A stretch of 64,000 nt of DNA from Amycolatopsis sp. CA-230715 (GTDB taxonomy: Bacteria > Actinomycetota > Actinomycetes > Mycobacteriales > Pseudonocardiaceae). Below are positions 41,252 to 49,536 of the stretch, one piece after another (position 1 is the stretch's first letter; every line of letters starts with the position of its first letter). The notes below the pieces were generated by a model. That model did not search any database. It was not told the origin of the DNA and was given only the letters and a program-made list of their open reading frames with translations. The DNA lies in NCBI RefSeq assembly GCF_018736145.1, contig NZ_CP059997.1, forward strand, positions 7,501,501-7,565,500, in the 5' to 3' direction. Made by a program: the position numbers and the translations under genes.

Positions 41252-42067
41252 TCAGAGCGGGTTCGGCGAGCCGAGCGGCGCGCTGCAGAACGGGCCGCCA
41301 ACGTAGTTCGCGTCCGCGGACGGGGAACCGGTCACCTCTTCCGCGTACTTCTCGGCGTTGTCGAGCGAGCGGTACCCCAGTTCCTCGGCTTCGGCGAGCG
41401 AGTAGATCCGGCGCGTGTTGTCCGAGACGCCCCAAATCAGCCGGTACCCCGGCGACGGGTGGTCGAGGCACGCTTCGAACAGCCGCGCGCCGTCGTCGGG
41501 GGAGAGCCACGTGGTCAGCCCGCGTTCGCCGAGCTTGTGCGGGGTTTCGAAGCACGAGCCGATCCTGATCACGATCACGTCCATGCCGAACCGCGAGTGG
41601 TACAGGCTGCCGAGCGCTTCGATGGCGGCCTTGCTGACGCCGTAGTAGGTGTCCGGGCGCGGGGTCGAGTCGGCGGGCAAGCCGTGCTCGCCCGCTTCGT
41701 CGACGGTGCGGAAACCGACGGAATGGTTGCTGGAAGCCAGGATCACGCGCTTGATCCCGGCCGCGCGCGCCGCGTCGAGCACGATCTGCGTGCCGTTGAT
41801 GTTGACGTCGAGCGTGGCTTTCCAGGTGTTTTCGCGGCTGTGCCCGCCGAGGTGGATGAGCGCGTCGACGCCTTCGCATGCCTTCGCTATCGCGTCGGCG
41901 TCGGTGACCGAAGCGGTGACGAGTTCGACGGCCTCGCCGTCGGCGGCGGGCGGTAGCTCGGCGACGTCCAGCAGGCGGAGCACTCGCCCGTCGCGGCGCA
42001 GCCGGGGCCGCATCAGCGTGCCGACGACGCCTGCCGCGCCGGTGATCAGGACGCGCTGGTCTGCCAT
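41252..42067 (-). CDS. udh: Uronate dehydrogenase (NAD-dependent epimerase/dehydratase fold)
   Basis: 271 residues from ATG 42067 (MADQRVLITGAAGVVGTL), with AGAGGA upstream; the longer frame is not used. The extended-SDR cofactor loop GAAGVVG, ASSNHSVGF, YGVSKAAIEALG (catalytic Tyr/Lys) and IRIGSCFETP are typical of uronate dehydrogenases, as is FEACLDHPSPGYRLIWGVSDN. They oxidise D-glucuronate or D-galacturonate to the aldarolactone. Context strongly agrees: glucarate and ketodeoxyglucarate dehydratases lie across the IclR gene. It follows the IclR gene by 29 bp in the same direction. Confidence 0.85.
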   Translation of the reverse strand: MADQRVLITGAAGVVGTLMRPRLRRDGRVLRLLDVAELPPAADGEAVELVTASVTDADAIAKACEGVDALIHLGGHSRENTWKATLDVNINGTQIVLDAARAAGIKRVILASSNHSVGFRTVDEAGEHGLPADSTPRPDTYYGVSKAAIEALGSLYHSRFGMDVIVIRIGSCFETPHKLGERGLTTWLSPDDGARLFEACLDHPSPGYRLIWGVSDNTRRIYSLAEAEELGYRSLDNAEKYAEEVTGSPSADANYVGGPFCSAPLGSPNPL

Positions 42068-42096
42068 GGGGTCCTCTTTCTGGTGGGGGAAGGGAA

Positions 42097-42915
42097 CTAC
42101 CGGATTCCGGCGCGGCGCAGCCGCTGGCCGAGTTCGGCGGTGGTCTCGGCGAGCAGTTCGCCCACGCGCAGCGCGTCGGCGTCGCTCACCTGGTCGGCCT
42201 GCATCGAGCAGCTCATCGCGTCGGTGCCGGGGATGCGGTAGGGGATCACCGCGGCGACGCAGCGGACGCCGGGGGTGCCTTCCTCCACTTCGGACGCGAA
42301 CCCGCGCTCCCTGATCTCGGCGCACTGCTCGTGCAGCTCGCCGAGATCGGTGACGGTGTTCGGGGTCAGCGCGGGCAGCGGGGACGGCAGCAGCGCGGTG
42401 ATCTCGTCGTGGGTCAGCTCGGCCAGCAGCGCCTTGCCGAGCGCCGTCGCGTGCGTGGGCAGCGTGCGCCCCACGCGGGACACGAGATGCGTCGAGCGGC
42501 GGGATTCGCGCGTCTCCAGGTACACCACCTCGGTGCCGTTGCGCCGCGCGTAGTGCGCGGTGAACCCGGTCTGCTCGCGAACCTGCTCCAGCGCCTCGGT
42601 GGCGTAGGGGACGATCGGGTCGCGGTCGAGGTACGCGGTACCGCAGATGAGCGCGCGCACGCCGAGCTTGTACTTGGTGGTCGAGCTGTCGGATTCGAGC
42701 CAGCCCGCCTCGTGCAGGGTGCGCAGCAGGCCGTGCAGGCTCGATCGCGGGAAGCCGGTGCGGGCGTGCAGATCGGACAGCGACAGCCAGACGTCGTTGG
42801 CCGCGAAGGTTTCGAGCAGCTCGATCGCGCGGCGCGCGGACTTGACGCCGGAGGGCTCGGTGCCGCTCACGGTGACCGCTTCAGTGTCCTCTGCCATCGA
42901 AGAGCGCTGTGTCAT
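42097..42915 (-). CDS. IclR-family transcriptional regulator
   Basis: 272 residues. HTH: SARRAIELLETFAANDVWLSLSDLHARTGFPRSSLHGLLRTLHEAGWLE (about 25-75); effector domain: GTEVVYLETRESRRSTH, LPTHATALGKALLAEL, RERGFASEVEEGTPGVRCVAAVIPYRIPG. GGAGG precedes ATG 42915. It is divergent from the symporter and upstream of the uronate dehydrogenase, so it most likely senses a uronate, aldarate or ketodeoxy-aldarate and controls both directions. A 171-bp gap with promoter and palindrome lies between. Confidence 0.9.
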   Translation of the reverse strand: MTQRSSMAEDTEAVTVSGTEPSGVKSARRAIELLETFAANDVWLSLSDLHARTGFPRSSLHGLLRTLHEAGWLESDSSTTKYKLGVRALICGTAYLDRDPIVPYATEALEQVREQTGFTAHYARRNGTEVVYLETRESRRSTHLVSRVGRTLPTHATALGKALLAELTHDEITALLPSPLPALTPNTVTDLGELHEQCAEIRERGFASEVEEGTPGVRCVAAVIPYRIPGTDAMSCSMQADQVSDADALRVGELLAETTAELGQRLRRAGIR

Positions 42916-43017
42916 CGGAGAACCTCCAGCTGAATTCCGTGTCCGACTTGTGCCTTACGGGTGCGCCGAACGGCCGTTGACACGTGACTTGGGCCATATT
43001 AGCGTCCCCGAACAACG

Positions 43018-43046
43018 TTCTTGTAGGCGAACATAATCACTATAAC
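43018..43046 (+). promoter_or_regulatory. Promoter of the uronate catabolic operon
   Basis: TTCTTG (43018-43023), 17-bp spacer, TATAAC (43041-43046), a fair match to sigma-70-type boxes in an A/T-rich pocket. Transcription would begin near 43053, inside the palindrome. Confidence 0.5.
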
Positions 43047-43053
43047 AGATCCC

Positions 43054-43069
43054 GTTCATGAATATGAAC
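43054..43069. promoter_or_regulatory. Palindromic operator, probable IclR site
   Basis: GTTCAT-GAAT-ATGAAC is a perfect 6-4-6 inverted repeat just downstream of the -10 box, placed to block the symporter promoter. A weaker GAAC-N3-GTTC (43010-43020) overlaps the -35, giving possible paired sites. Confidence 0.6.
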
Positions 43070-43086
43070 AAGGAAGGGGTCCCGCG

Positions 43087-44598
43087 GTGCACGTACTCGA
43101 CTGGACGATGGTGTGCGGTTACTTCCTGCTGATGATCGTCATCGGGGTGTGGTCCCACCGGCGCGTCAACAACGTCAGCGACTTCTTCACGGCGGGCGGC
43201 AAGATGCCGTGGTGGCTCGCCGGCATTTCGCACCACATGTCCGGGTACAGCGCGGTGCTCTTCGTCGCGTACGCGGGCGTGGCGTACACCGACGGCGTCA
43301 CCGTGTACTTCTGGGGCTTCGCCAGCATCGGCATCGGCGTCGGGATCGGCAGCTGGCTGTTCGCGGGCCGCTGGAACCGGCTGCGCTCGAAGCTCGGCGT
43401 CGCGTCCCCGTTGGAATACCTGGCGAAGCGGTACAACGTGCCCACGCAGCAGGCGCTCGCCTGGAGCGGCAGCCTGCTCAAGATCTTCGACATCGCGGCG
43501 AAGTGGTACGCCGTCGCGACGCTGCTGCACGTGTTCGCCGGTGTCGACTACAACTGGGGCATCCTGATCACCGGCACCGTGACGCTGGTCTACTGCACGG
43601 TCGGCGGGCTGTGGGCCGACGCGCTGACGGACTTCGGCCAGTTCGTGATCCAGGCCGTCGCGGCGGTCGTGATGATCGTGGTGGTGTTCGGCAAGCTCGG
43701 CGGGATCTCCGCGCTGTGGACGATGTGGGACAAGCTGCCCTCGAACCACCTCAACCCGACGACTTCCAAGTACACCACCATCTTCCTGCTGGTCTACGTG
43801 CTGGTGAAGACGCTGGAGTACAACGGCGGTATGTGGAACCTGGCGCAGCGCTACATGGCGGCGCCGAGCACGGCCGAGGCGAGGCGCGGCGCGCGGCTTT
43901 CGTCGCTGCTGTACCTGTTCTGGCCGATCGTGCTGATGCTGCCGATGTTCGCCGCGCCGCTGCTCATCCCCGGCGTGAAGAATCCCAACGACTCGTACGC
44001 GATCATGACCACCACGTTCCTGCCGCCCGGCCTCGTCGGCCTCGTGCTCGCGGGCATCTTCTCGCACACCATGGCGATGGTTTCCTCCGACGCCAACGCG
44101 ATCTCCGCGGTGATCACGCGCGACATGATGCCGGTGCTGTGGCGCAAGGCGCGCGCGTTCACCGAGGTGCAGGGCCTGCGCGCGGCGCGGATCACCACCA
44201 TCGTGTTCGTCGCGATCACCATGTTCGTCGCCACCCAGGCCGAGGGCCTCGGCGGCGTGCTGCAGATCGTGGTCAACTGGGTCGCCGCGCTGATGGGCCC
44301 GATCTCGATCCCGCTGCTGCTCGGCATGCTGCCGTGGTTCCGCCGCTGCGGTTCGCGCGCCGCGCTGGTGTCCTGGGCTGGCGGCCTGATCGCGTACGCC
44401 TTGGTCTACTACGTGTTCGACGCGAACCAGACGACGCTGATCGCCACGCCGATCCTGGTTTCGCTGGTGCTGTACACCGGCCTCGGCTGGCTGGCACCGG
44501 AACGCGCGGAGACCACCGACCGGATCGTCGATGCCGTCAACACCAGGAGTTCCGCGTCGTCTCGGGCGCCCGAGGAGGGCGAGGCGGTGCGTGCATGA
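43087..44598 (+). CDS. Sodium:solute symporter (SSS family), probable uronate/aldarate importer
   Basis: 503 residues, about 13 helices. VSDFFTAGGKMPWWLAGISHHMSGYSAVLFVAYAGVAYT is the SSS N-terminal signature; the core TLVYCTVGGLWADALTDFGQFVIQ and SAVITRDMMPVLWRK also fit. Start GTG 43087 with AAGGGG about 10 bases upstream. First gene of the catabolic operon, so it probably imports the sugar acid with Na+ (inference from context). Three genes of the pathway follow immediately. The C-terminal tail is Ala/Arg-rich and polar. Confidence 0.88.
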   Translation: MHVLDWTMVCGYFLLMIVIGVWSHRRVNNVSDFFTAGGKMPWWLAGISHHMSGYSAVLFVAYAGVAYTDGVTVYFWGFASIGIGVGIGSWLFAGRWNRLRSKLGVASPLEYLAKRYNVPTQQALAWSGSLLKIFDIAAKWYAVATLLHVFAGVDYNWGILITGTVTLVYCTVGGLWADALTDFGQFVIQAVAAVVMIVVVFGKLGGISALWTMWDKLPSNHLNPTTSKYTTIFLLVYVLVKTLEYNGGMWNLAQRYMAAPSTAEARRGARLSSLLYLFWPIVLMLPMFAAPLLIPGVKNPNDSYAIMTTTFLPPGLVGLVLAGIFSHTMAMVSSDANAISAVITRDMMPVLWRKARAFTEVQGLRAARITTIVFVAITMFVATQAEGLGGVLQIVVNWVAALMGPISIPLLLGMLPWFRRCGSRAALVSWAGGLIAYALVYYVFDANQTTLIATPILVSLVLYTGLGWLAPERAETTDRIVDAVNTRSSASSRAPEEGEAVRA

Positions 44599-44645
44599 AA
44601 CGCGACCAGTACCAGGTCGTGAACCGACGAGGACGAAAGAGCTGA
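44595..44645 (+). CDS. Possible 16-residue micro-ORF
   Basis: MKRDQYQVVNRRGRKS begins at an ATG overlapping the symporter stop (ATGA) and ends 4 bp before the dehydratase start. The overlap style matches real genes here, but the nearest GGAGGG lies too far upstream. It may only serve to carry ribosomes to the next start. Confidence 0.25.
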   Translation: MKRDQYQVVNRRGRKS

Positions 44646-44649
44646 ATAC

Positions 44650-45594
44650 ATGAGCCAGCCCAAGATCGAGCTGGATGGCCTGCTCGCCTTCCCGCTCACC
44701 CCGTTCACCGATGATCTCGAGCTGAACCTCGACGCCTTCGCGCACCACGTCGAGGCTCATGTGGACGCGGGTGCCGGCGCGTTGTTCGTGGCGTGCGGGA
44801 CCGGGGAGTTCAGCTCGCTCTCGCCGGACGAAATCGCCGCGCTGCTGCGCACGGCGAAGGACGTCGTCGACGGGAGGGTACCGATCTGGCTGGGCGCCGG
44901 CGGTGGCGCGGCGACGGCGCGAGCGGGCATCGCCGCGGCCGAGGCCGGTGGCGCGGACGGGGTGCTGCTGCTCCCGCCGTACCTGGTGACGGGGCCGCCC
45001 GCGGGGCTCGTCGACCACGTGCGGTTCGCGGTGCGGGGCAGCGGGATCCCGGTCATCGTGTACCACCGTTCGACGGGCGTGTTCACCGCGAACGCGGCGC
45101 GGGAACTGCTGGAGATCCCGTCAGTGGTCGGGCTGAAGGACGGGTTCGGCGACGTCGACCTGATGACCAGGATCGTCACCGCGATCAGGGCGGACGGATC
45201 CGACCGGGCGAAGGAGTTCTTGTTCTTCAACGGGTTGCCGACCGCGGAGATGTCGGCGAAGGCGTACGCGTCGATCGGGGTCGCCAGGTACTCCTCCGCG
45301 GTGCACTGCTTCGCGCCGGAGATCGCGCACCGGTTCCACCGCGCACTGTCCGAAGGGGACAGTGCCGTGATGGACGCGCTGCTGGACGGGTTCTACCTGC
45401 CGCTCGTGCAGCTGCGCGACGAAACGCCGGGCTTCGCGGTGTCGCTGGTGAAGGCGGCGGCGCGGCTGCGCGGGCACAAGGTCGGCGGCGTGCGCCCGCC
45501 GTTGACCGAACCGTCGGCGGATCAGCTCAACCGGCTCGAAGCGCTGCTCGACCGCGGCGCGTCGGTCCTCGCCGGGCTCGGTGACGGCAAGTGA
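44650..45594 (+). CDS. kdgD: 5-dehydro-4-deoxyglucarate dehydratase
   Basis: 314 residues, a class I aldolase-like (DapA family) TIM barrel. LLAFPLTPFTDDLELN, GTGEFSSLSPDE, IVYHRSTGVF (catalytic Tyr) and VVGLKDGFGD with the Schiff-base Lys (K163) identify the KdgD branch rather than DapA. It removes water and CO2 from 5-dehydro-4-deoxy-D-glucarate to give alpha-ketoglutaric semialdehyde. Its last bases overlap the glucarate dehydratase start (GTGA). The product is the substrate of the aldehyde dehydrogenase at 48017. Confidence 0.9.
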   Translation: MSQPKIELDGLLAFPLTPFTDDLELNLDAFAHHVEAHVDAGAGALFVACGTGEFSSLSPDEIAALLRTAKDVVDGRVPIWLGAGGGAATARAGIAAAEAGGADGVLLLPPYLVTGPPAGLVDHVRFAVRGSGIPVIVYHRSTGVFTANAARELLEIPSVVGLKDGFGDVDLMTRIVTAIRADGSDRAKEFLFFNGLPTAEMSAKAYASIGVARYSSAVHCFAPEIAHRFHRALSEGDSAVMDALLDGFYLPLVQLRDETPGFAVSLVKAAARLRGHKVGGVRPPLTEPSADQLNRLEALLDRGASVLAGLGDGK

Positions 45595-46847
45595 AGATCA
45601 CCGAGATCGTGCTGACCCCGGTGGCGTTCAGCGATCCGCCGCTGCTCAACGCGATGGGGGTGCACGAACCGTTCGCGTTGCGCGGTGTGCTGGAGCTGGT
45701 GTGCGAGGACGGCGTCATCGGGCTCGGCGAGTCCTACGGCGATCTCGCGTTCCTCGACCAGGTGCGCAAGGTGATCCCCGTGCTGCCCGGCCTGGACGTG
45801 TTCGATCTTCCGGAACTGCGTCGCCGCGTGGCGCGCACGCTCGGCGAGGCCGTCTTCGCCGACGAGCACGGCCTCACCGGCGGGTTCTCGGTCAGCAAGA
45901 CCCTTGCCAGTGTCTATTCGCTGTTCGAGGTCGCCGCGCTCGACGCGCAGGGCCGGTACCTCGGGCGTCCGGTGGTGGACCTCCTCGGCGGCCGCGCCAG
46001 GGACGCTGTCGACTTCTCGGCATATCTGTTCTACAAGTACGGCGCGCACGTCGGCGCCGCGGAGGACTCGTGGGGCGAGGTGCTGACCCCCGAGGCGCTC
46101 GTGGGCGAAGCGCGTCGCATGGTCGACGAGTACGGTTTCGGCTCCATCAAGCTCAAAGGCGGCGCGCTGCCGCCGGAGCAGGAGGTCGACGGCGTGCTGG
46201 CGCTGTCGGAGGCGTTCGGATCGCATCCGCTGCGCATCGACCCGAACGCCGCGTGGACACCGGAAACCTCGTTCGGGGTGGCCGAGAAACTCGACGGGGT
46301 GCTCGAATACCTGGAAGATCCGACGCCCGGGGTCGAAGGCATGGCGCGCGTGGCCGAGCGCGCTTCCATGCCGCTGGCCACCAACATGTGCGTGGTGCGC
46401 TTCGCCGACGTGGCACCGGCGTTCCGGGTGGGCGCGGTCGGTGTGGTGCTCTCCGACCACCACTTCTGGGGCGGTCTCCGTGACACGCAAGCGCTTTCGG
46501 TGACGTGCGAGACGTTCGGCGTCGGATTGTCGATGCACTCCAACAGTCATCTCGGGATCAGCTTGGCCGCGATGGTGCACGTCGCCGCGGCGACCCCGCA
46601 CCTGACCTACGCGTGCGACACGCACTGGCCGTGGAAGACCGCGGACGTGATCGAGCCCGGTGTGCTGGAGTTCCGCGAGGGCGCGGTCGCGGTGCCGGAC
46701 GGGCCGGGACTCGGGGTCACCCTCGACCGCGACGCGCTGGCGAAGGCGCACGAAGACTACGTCCGATGTGGACAGACCAAACGGGACGACGTGACCTACA
46801 TGCGCCGGTACGTACCGGACTTCGAACCCAACACGGCACGGTGGTGA
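45591..46847 (+). CDS. gudD: Glucarate dehydratase (enolase superfamily)
   Basis: 418 residues. Catalytic features of the glucarate dehydratase subgroup: SIKLKGG with the K-x-K pair (K187, K189), metal ligands in IDPNAAW, YLEDPTPG and ATNMCV, then SDHHFWGG and MHSNSHLGIS with the general-base His. The lid contains ITEIVLTPVAFSDPPLLNAMGVHEP. It converts D-glucarate or related aldarate to 5-dehydro-4-deoxyglucarate for KdgD. GTG start overlaps kdgD by 4 bp; the next gene starts within 3 bp of its stop. Confidence 0.92.
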   Translation: MKITEIVLTPVAFSDPPLLNAMGVHEPFALRGVLELVCEDGVIGLGESYGDLAFLDQVRKVIPVLPGLDVFDLPELRRRVARTLGEAVFADEHGLTGGFSVSKTLASVYSLFEVAALDAQGRYLGRPVVDLLGGRARDAVDFSAYLFYKYGAHVGAAEDSWGEVLTPEALVGEARRMVDEYGFGSIKLKGGALPPEQEVDGVLALSEAFGSHPLRIDPNAAWTPETSFGVAEKLDGVLEYLEDPTPGVEGMARVAERASMPLATNMCVVRFADVAPAFRVGAVGVVLSDHHFWGGLRDTQALSVTCETFGVGLSMHSNSHLGISLAAMVHVAAATPHLTYACDTHWPWKTADVIEPGVLEFREGAVAVPDGPGLGVTLDRDALAKAHEDYVRCGQTKRDDVTYMRRYVPDFEPNTARW

Positions 46848-46849
46848 GC

Positions 46850-48004
46850 ATGCGGGTCACCGGATACGCCTACCCGTGGGACGTGCTCGACGCCCCCGGC
46901 TTCGCCGAACGCGCGCTCGAACTCGGCGTCGACGAGGTCGCGGTGGCGGTCTCGTACCACACGACCAGGGCCGCGACCCCGTACGCGCCCGACCGGAGCG
47001 CGGTGCTCGCCAGGCACGCCGCGCTCTACCGTCCCACGCGCGACCAGGTGTGGGAAGGCGCGCGGCTGCGGCCGGGCACCCCGGACTGGGTCGACCGCGA
47101 GGACAGCGCGGGCGGTGCCGTGGCCGCGCTCCGCGACGCTGGGATCTCGACCGCGGCCTGGGTCGTGTTGACGCACAACTCCAAGCTGGGCACCGAGTTC
47201 CCGGATGTCGCGGTGCGCAACTGCTTCGGTGAGAGCTACCCGTGGGCGTTGTGCCCGGCACAGGAGGAAGTGCGCGCCTACGCGGCGACGCTCGCCGCCG
47301 AATGCGTCGCCGATCTCGACGTGGCGACGGTGATCCTGGAGGCCTGCGGCCAGCTCGGCGCGGTGCACCAGTGCCACCACGAGAAGACCGATGCCGTGTG
47401 GGCACCGGCGACGGCCCGGCTGCTTTCGGTGTGCTGCTGCGCGCTGTGCCGTCGCTTGTGGACCGACGCCGGTCTCGAACCCGGCGAGGTCGAACGGAAG
47501 CTGCGCGCCGAGGTGCGGCGGCTGATCGAGACCGGCGATCTCGCCGCTGCCGAAGACAAGCTGCCGGGCGGGCTGCGCGACGCGCTGCTGTCCGCCCGGC
47601 AGCGCTCCACCGACGACCTCCGTCGCGAGGTACTGGCGGCGATCGGCGGTGGCAGGCGGATCGTGCTGCACGGCGCGGTGGATCCGTGGGTCACCGGCGC
47701 GCTGCCCGGTCTCACGCCATCGGCCGCCGACGACGTCGATGCGGTGGTGCTGCAGAACTGGGCACCCGGCAAGGCGAGCCTCGACGCGGTCTCGACCGCG
47801 CGCGCCGAGCTTCCGTCCACTGTGGACATCGGAAGTTACGTCACGGCGGTGGGGGCGAGCCCGGTGCCCGATATCGAGGCATACGTGAGCGAGCTCGGCA
47901 AGGCCGGTGCCGCCGAGCTGCACCTGTACCATCTCGGACTCGCGGGGCCCGGCCGCCGTGCCGACCTGCACGCCGCCGTCGGTGGTGCGCGAAACGTTGT
48001 CTAG
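46850..48004 (+). CDS. Unrecognised protein inside the uronate operon
   Basis: 384 residues from ATG 46850 (GTG 46844, overlapping the gudD stop, is equally possible). I cannot name a family with confidence. Visible traits: an alternating helix/strand pattern of TIM-barrel type (GYAYPWDVLDAPGFAERALELGVDEVAVAVSYH-like start), LCPAQEEVRAYAATLAAE, ILEACGQLGAVHQCHHEK, a Cys-rich VCCCALCRRLW near residue 205, and a late strand-helix series ending ELHLYHLGLAGPG. The His/Glu/Cys clusters could bind metal. No signal peptide, so cytoplasmic. Its fixed place between gudD and the aldehyde dehydrogenase suggests a step in uronate use, perhaps lactone opening, epimerisation or glycoside cleavage. Confidence 0.6.
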   Translation: MRVTGYAYPWDVLDAPGFAERALELGVDEVAVAVSYHTTRAATPYAPDRSAVLARHAALYRPTRDQVWEGARLRPGTPDWVDREDSAGGAVAALRDAGISTAAWVVLTHNSKLGTEFPDVAVRNCFGESYPWALCPAQEEVRAYAATLAAECVADLDVATVILEACGQLGAVHQCHHEKTDAVWAPATARLLSVCCCALCRRLWTDAGLEPGEVERKLRAEVRRLIETGDLAAAEDKLPGGLRDALLSARQRSTDDLRREVLAAIGGGRRIVLHGAVDPWVTGALPGLTPSAADDVDAVVLQNWAPGKASLDAVSTARAELPSTVDIGSYVTAVGASPVPDIEAYVSELGKAGAAELHLYHLGLAGPGRRADLHAAVGGARNVV

Positions 48005-48016
48005 CAAGGGGTTTTG

Positions 48017-49480
48017 ATGACTGAGGAGACAAAGGCGAGCGAGCTGGACCGGATCGTGGCGGCCGCGGTGACCGCGGCGGCCGCGCTGGCCGTGAGCACG
48101 CCCGCCGAGCGCGCGGCGTGGCTGGCCGCCGGTGCCGACGCGCTCGACGCGGCCGCCGACGAGCTGATCCCGCTCGCGGCCGCGGAGACCCACCTGCCCG
48201 CGGCACCGAGGCTGAAGGGCGAGCTGGCGAGGACGACGTTCCAACTGCGTCTGTTCGGCGAGGTGCTGCGCGACGGCGCGTTCCTCGGAGCCGCCATCGA
48301 CCACGCCGATCCGGAGTGGCCGATGGGACCGAGGCCGGACATCCGCAGGGCGAACGTGCCGATCGGGCCGACCGTGGTGTTCGCGGCGAGCAACTTCCCG
48401 TTCGCCTTCAGCGTCGCCGGTGGCGACACCGCCTCCGCGCTGGCCGCGGGCTGCCCGGTGGTGCTGAAAGCGCACCCCGGACATCCCGAACTGTCCACAC
48501 GAACCGGTGAACTGCTGCGCGACGCGCTGGTGAAGGCCGGTGCGCCCGAGGGCGTGTTCGAGGTGGTGCACGGTGTCGACGCCGGGGTCGCCGTGTTGAA
48601 GGACCCGCGCATCCAGGCCGCCGCGTTCACCGGCTCGGTCCCCGGCGGGCGCGCGCTGTTCGACATCGCGGCGGCGCGGCCGAACCCGATCCCGTTCTAC
48701 GGCGAACTCGGCAGCGTCAACCCCGTTGTCGTGGCGCCGGGGGCGATCGCGGCGCGCGGGGAGCAGATCGCCAAGGGGTACGTCGGATCGTTCACGCTCG
48801 GCGCTGGCCAGTTCTGCACCAAACCGGGGTTGCTGTTCCTGCCGGAGGGCCACGGGCTGGACGACGCGCTGCGCGAGGCCGTCGGCGCCACTTCGGCCCA
48901 GCCGATGCTGAACGAGCGCATCGCGACCGGGTTCGCGTCCGGGTTGGCGAAACTGCGCGCGCTGCCTGGTGTCTCGGTGCTGGCGTCGCCGGAATCGGAC
49001 GGTCCCGATGTCGCCGCTACCTTGCTCTCCACGACCGCGAAGGCGTTCGCGGACGGCGGTGAGACCGCGCGGTCGGAATGCTTCGGGCCCGCTTCGCTGA
49101 TCGTCACCTACGCGGACGCGGACGAGTTGCTCGCGCTGCTCGGCGAGCTCGAACCGGGACTGACCGCGACGGTGCACGGCGAGGAGTCCGATGTGGACTA
49201 CGTCCGGCCACTGCTGCCCGCGCTGACCAGGCTGGCCGGGCGGCTGCTGTGGAACGACTGGCCGACCGGGGTGACGGTCAGCTGGGCGCAGCAGCACGGC
49301 GGGCCGTACCCCGCGACCACCGCGCCGACCACCACCTCGGTGGGCACCGCCGCGATCGAGCGGTTCCTGCGCCCCGTCGCCTGGCAGGGCTTCCCCGAGG
49401 CGCTGCTGCCGCCCCCGCTGCGGGACGACAACCCGTGGCGGCTGCCCCGCCGCACCGACGGTACCGCCGAACTGAACTGA
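48017..49480 (+). CDS. Alpha-ketoglutaric semialdehyde dehydrogenase (2,5-dioxovalerate dehydrogenase)
   Basis: 487 residues from ATG 48017 with AAGGGG five bases upstream. Aldehyde dehydrogenase fold: VVFAASNFPFAFSVAGGDTASALAAGCPVVLKAHPGHP (NADP branch), FTGSVPGGRALFD, PFYGELGSVNPVVV with catalytic Glu (E230) and GQFCTKPGL with catalytic Cys (C267). LPRLKGELARTTFQLR-type N-terminus (PRLKGELARTTFQLR) is typical of the glucarate-pathway enzyme. It turns the KdgD product into 2-oxoglutarate, completing the route to the TCA cycle. Confidence 0.88.
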   Translation: MTEETKASELDRIVAAAVTAAAALAVSTPAERAAWLAAGADALDAAADELIPLAAAETHLPAAPRLKGELARTTFQLRLFGEVLRDGAFLGAAIDHADPEWPMGPRPDIRRANVPIGPTVVFAASNFPFAFSVAGGDTASALAAGCPVVLKAHPGHPELSTRTGELLRDALVKAGAPEGVFEVVHGVDAGVAVLKDPRIQAAAFTGSVPGGRALFDIAAARPNPIPFYGELGSVNPVVVAPGAIAARGEQIAKGYVGSFTLGAGQFCTKPGLLFLPEGHGLDDALREAVGATSAQPMLNERIATGFASGLAKLRALPGVSVLASPESDGPDVAATLLSTTAKAFADGGETARSECFGPASLIVTYADADELLALLGELEPGLTATVHGEESDVDYVRPLLPALTRLAGRLLWNDWPTGVTVSWAQQHGGPYPATTAPTTTSVGTAAIERFLRPVAWQGFPEALLPPPLRDDNPWRLPRRTDGTAELN

Positions 49481-49536
49481 CCTAGTCCTGACCCGCCGCC
49501 GCTTCGGAATCCCTTTCCCCGCCGAGAGGAACGACA

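Noticed and set aside
42955..45066. A 700-codon leftward frame opposite the symporter
   Set aside because: Low-complexity Arg/His/Asp sequence typical of an antisense shadow; the + strand gene has clear family motifs.
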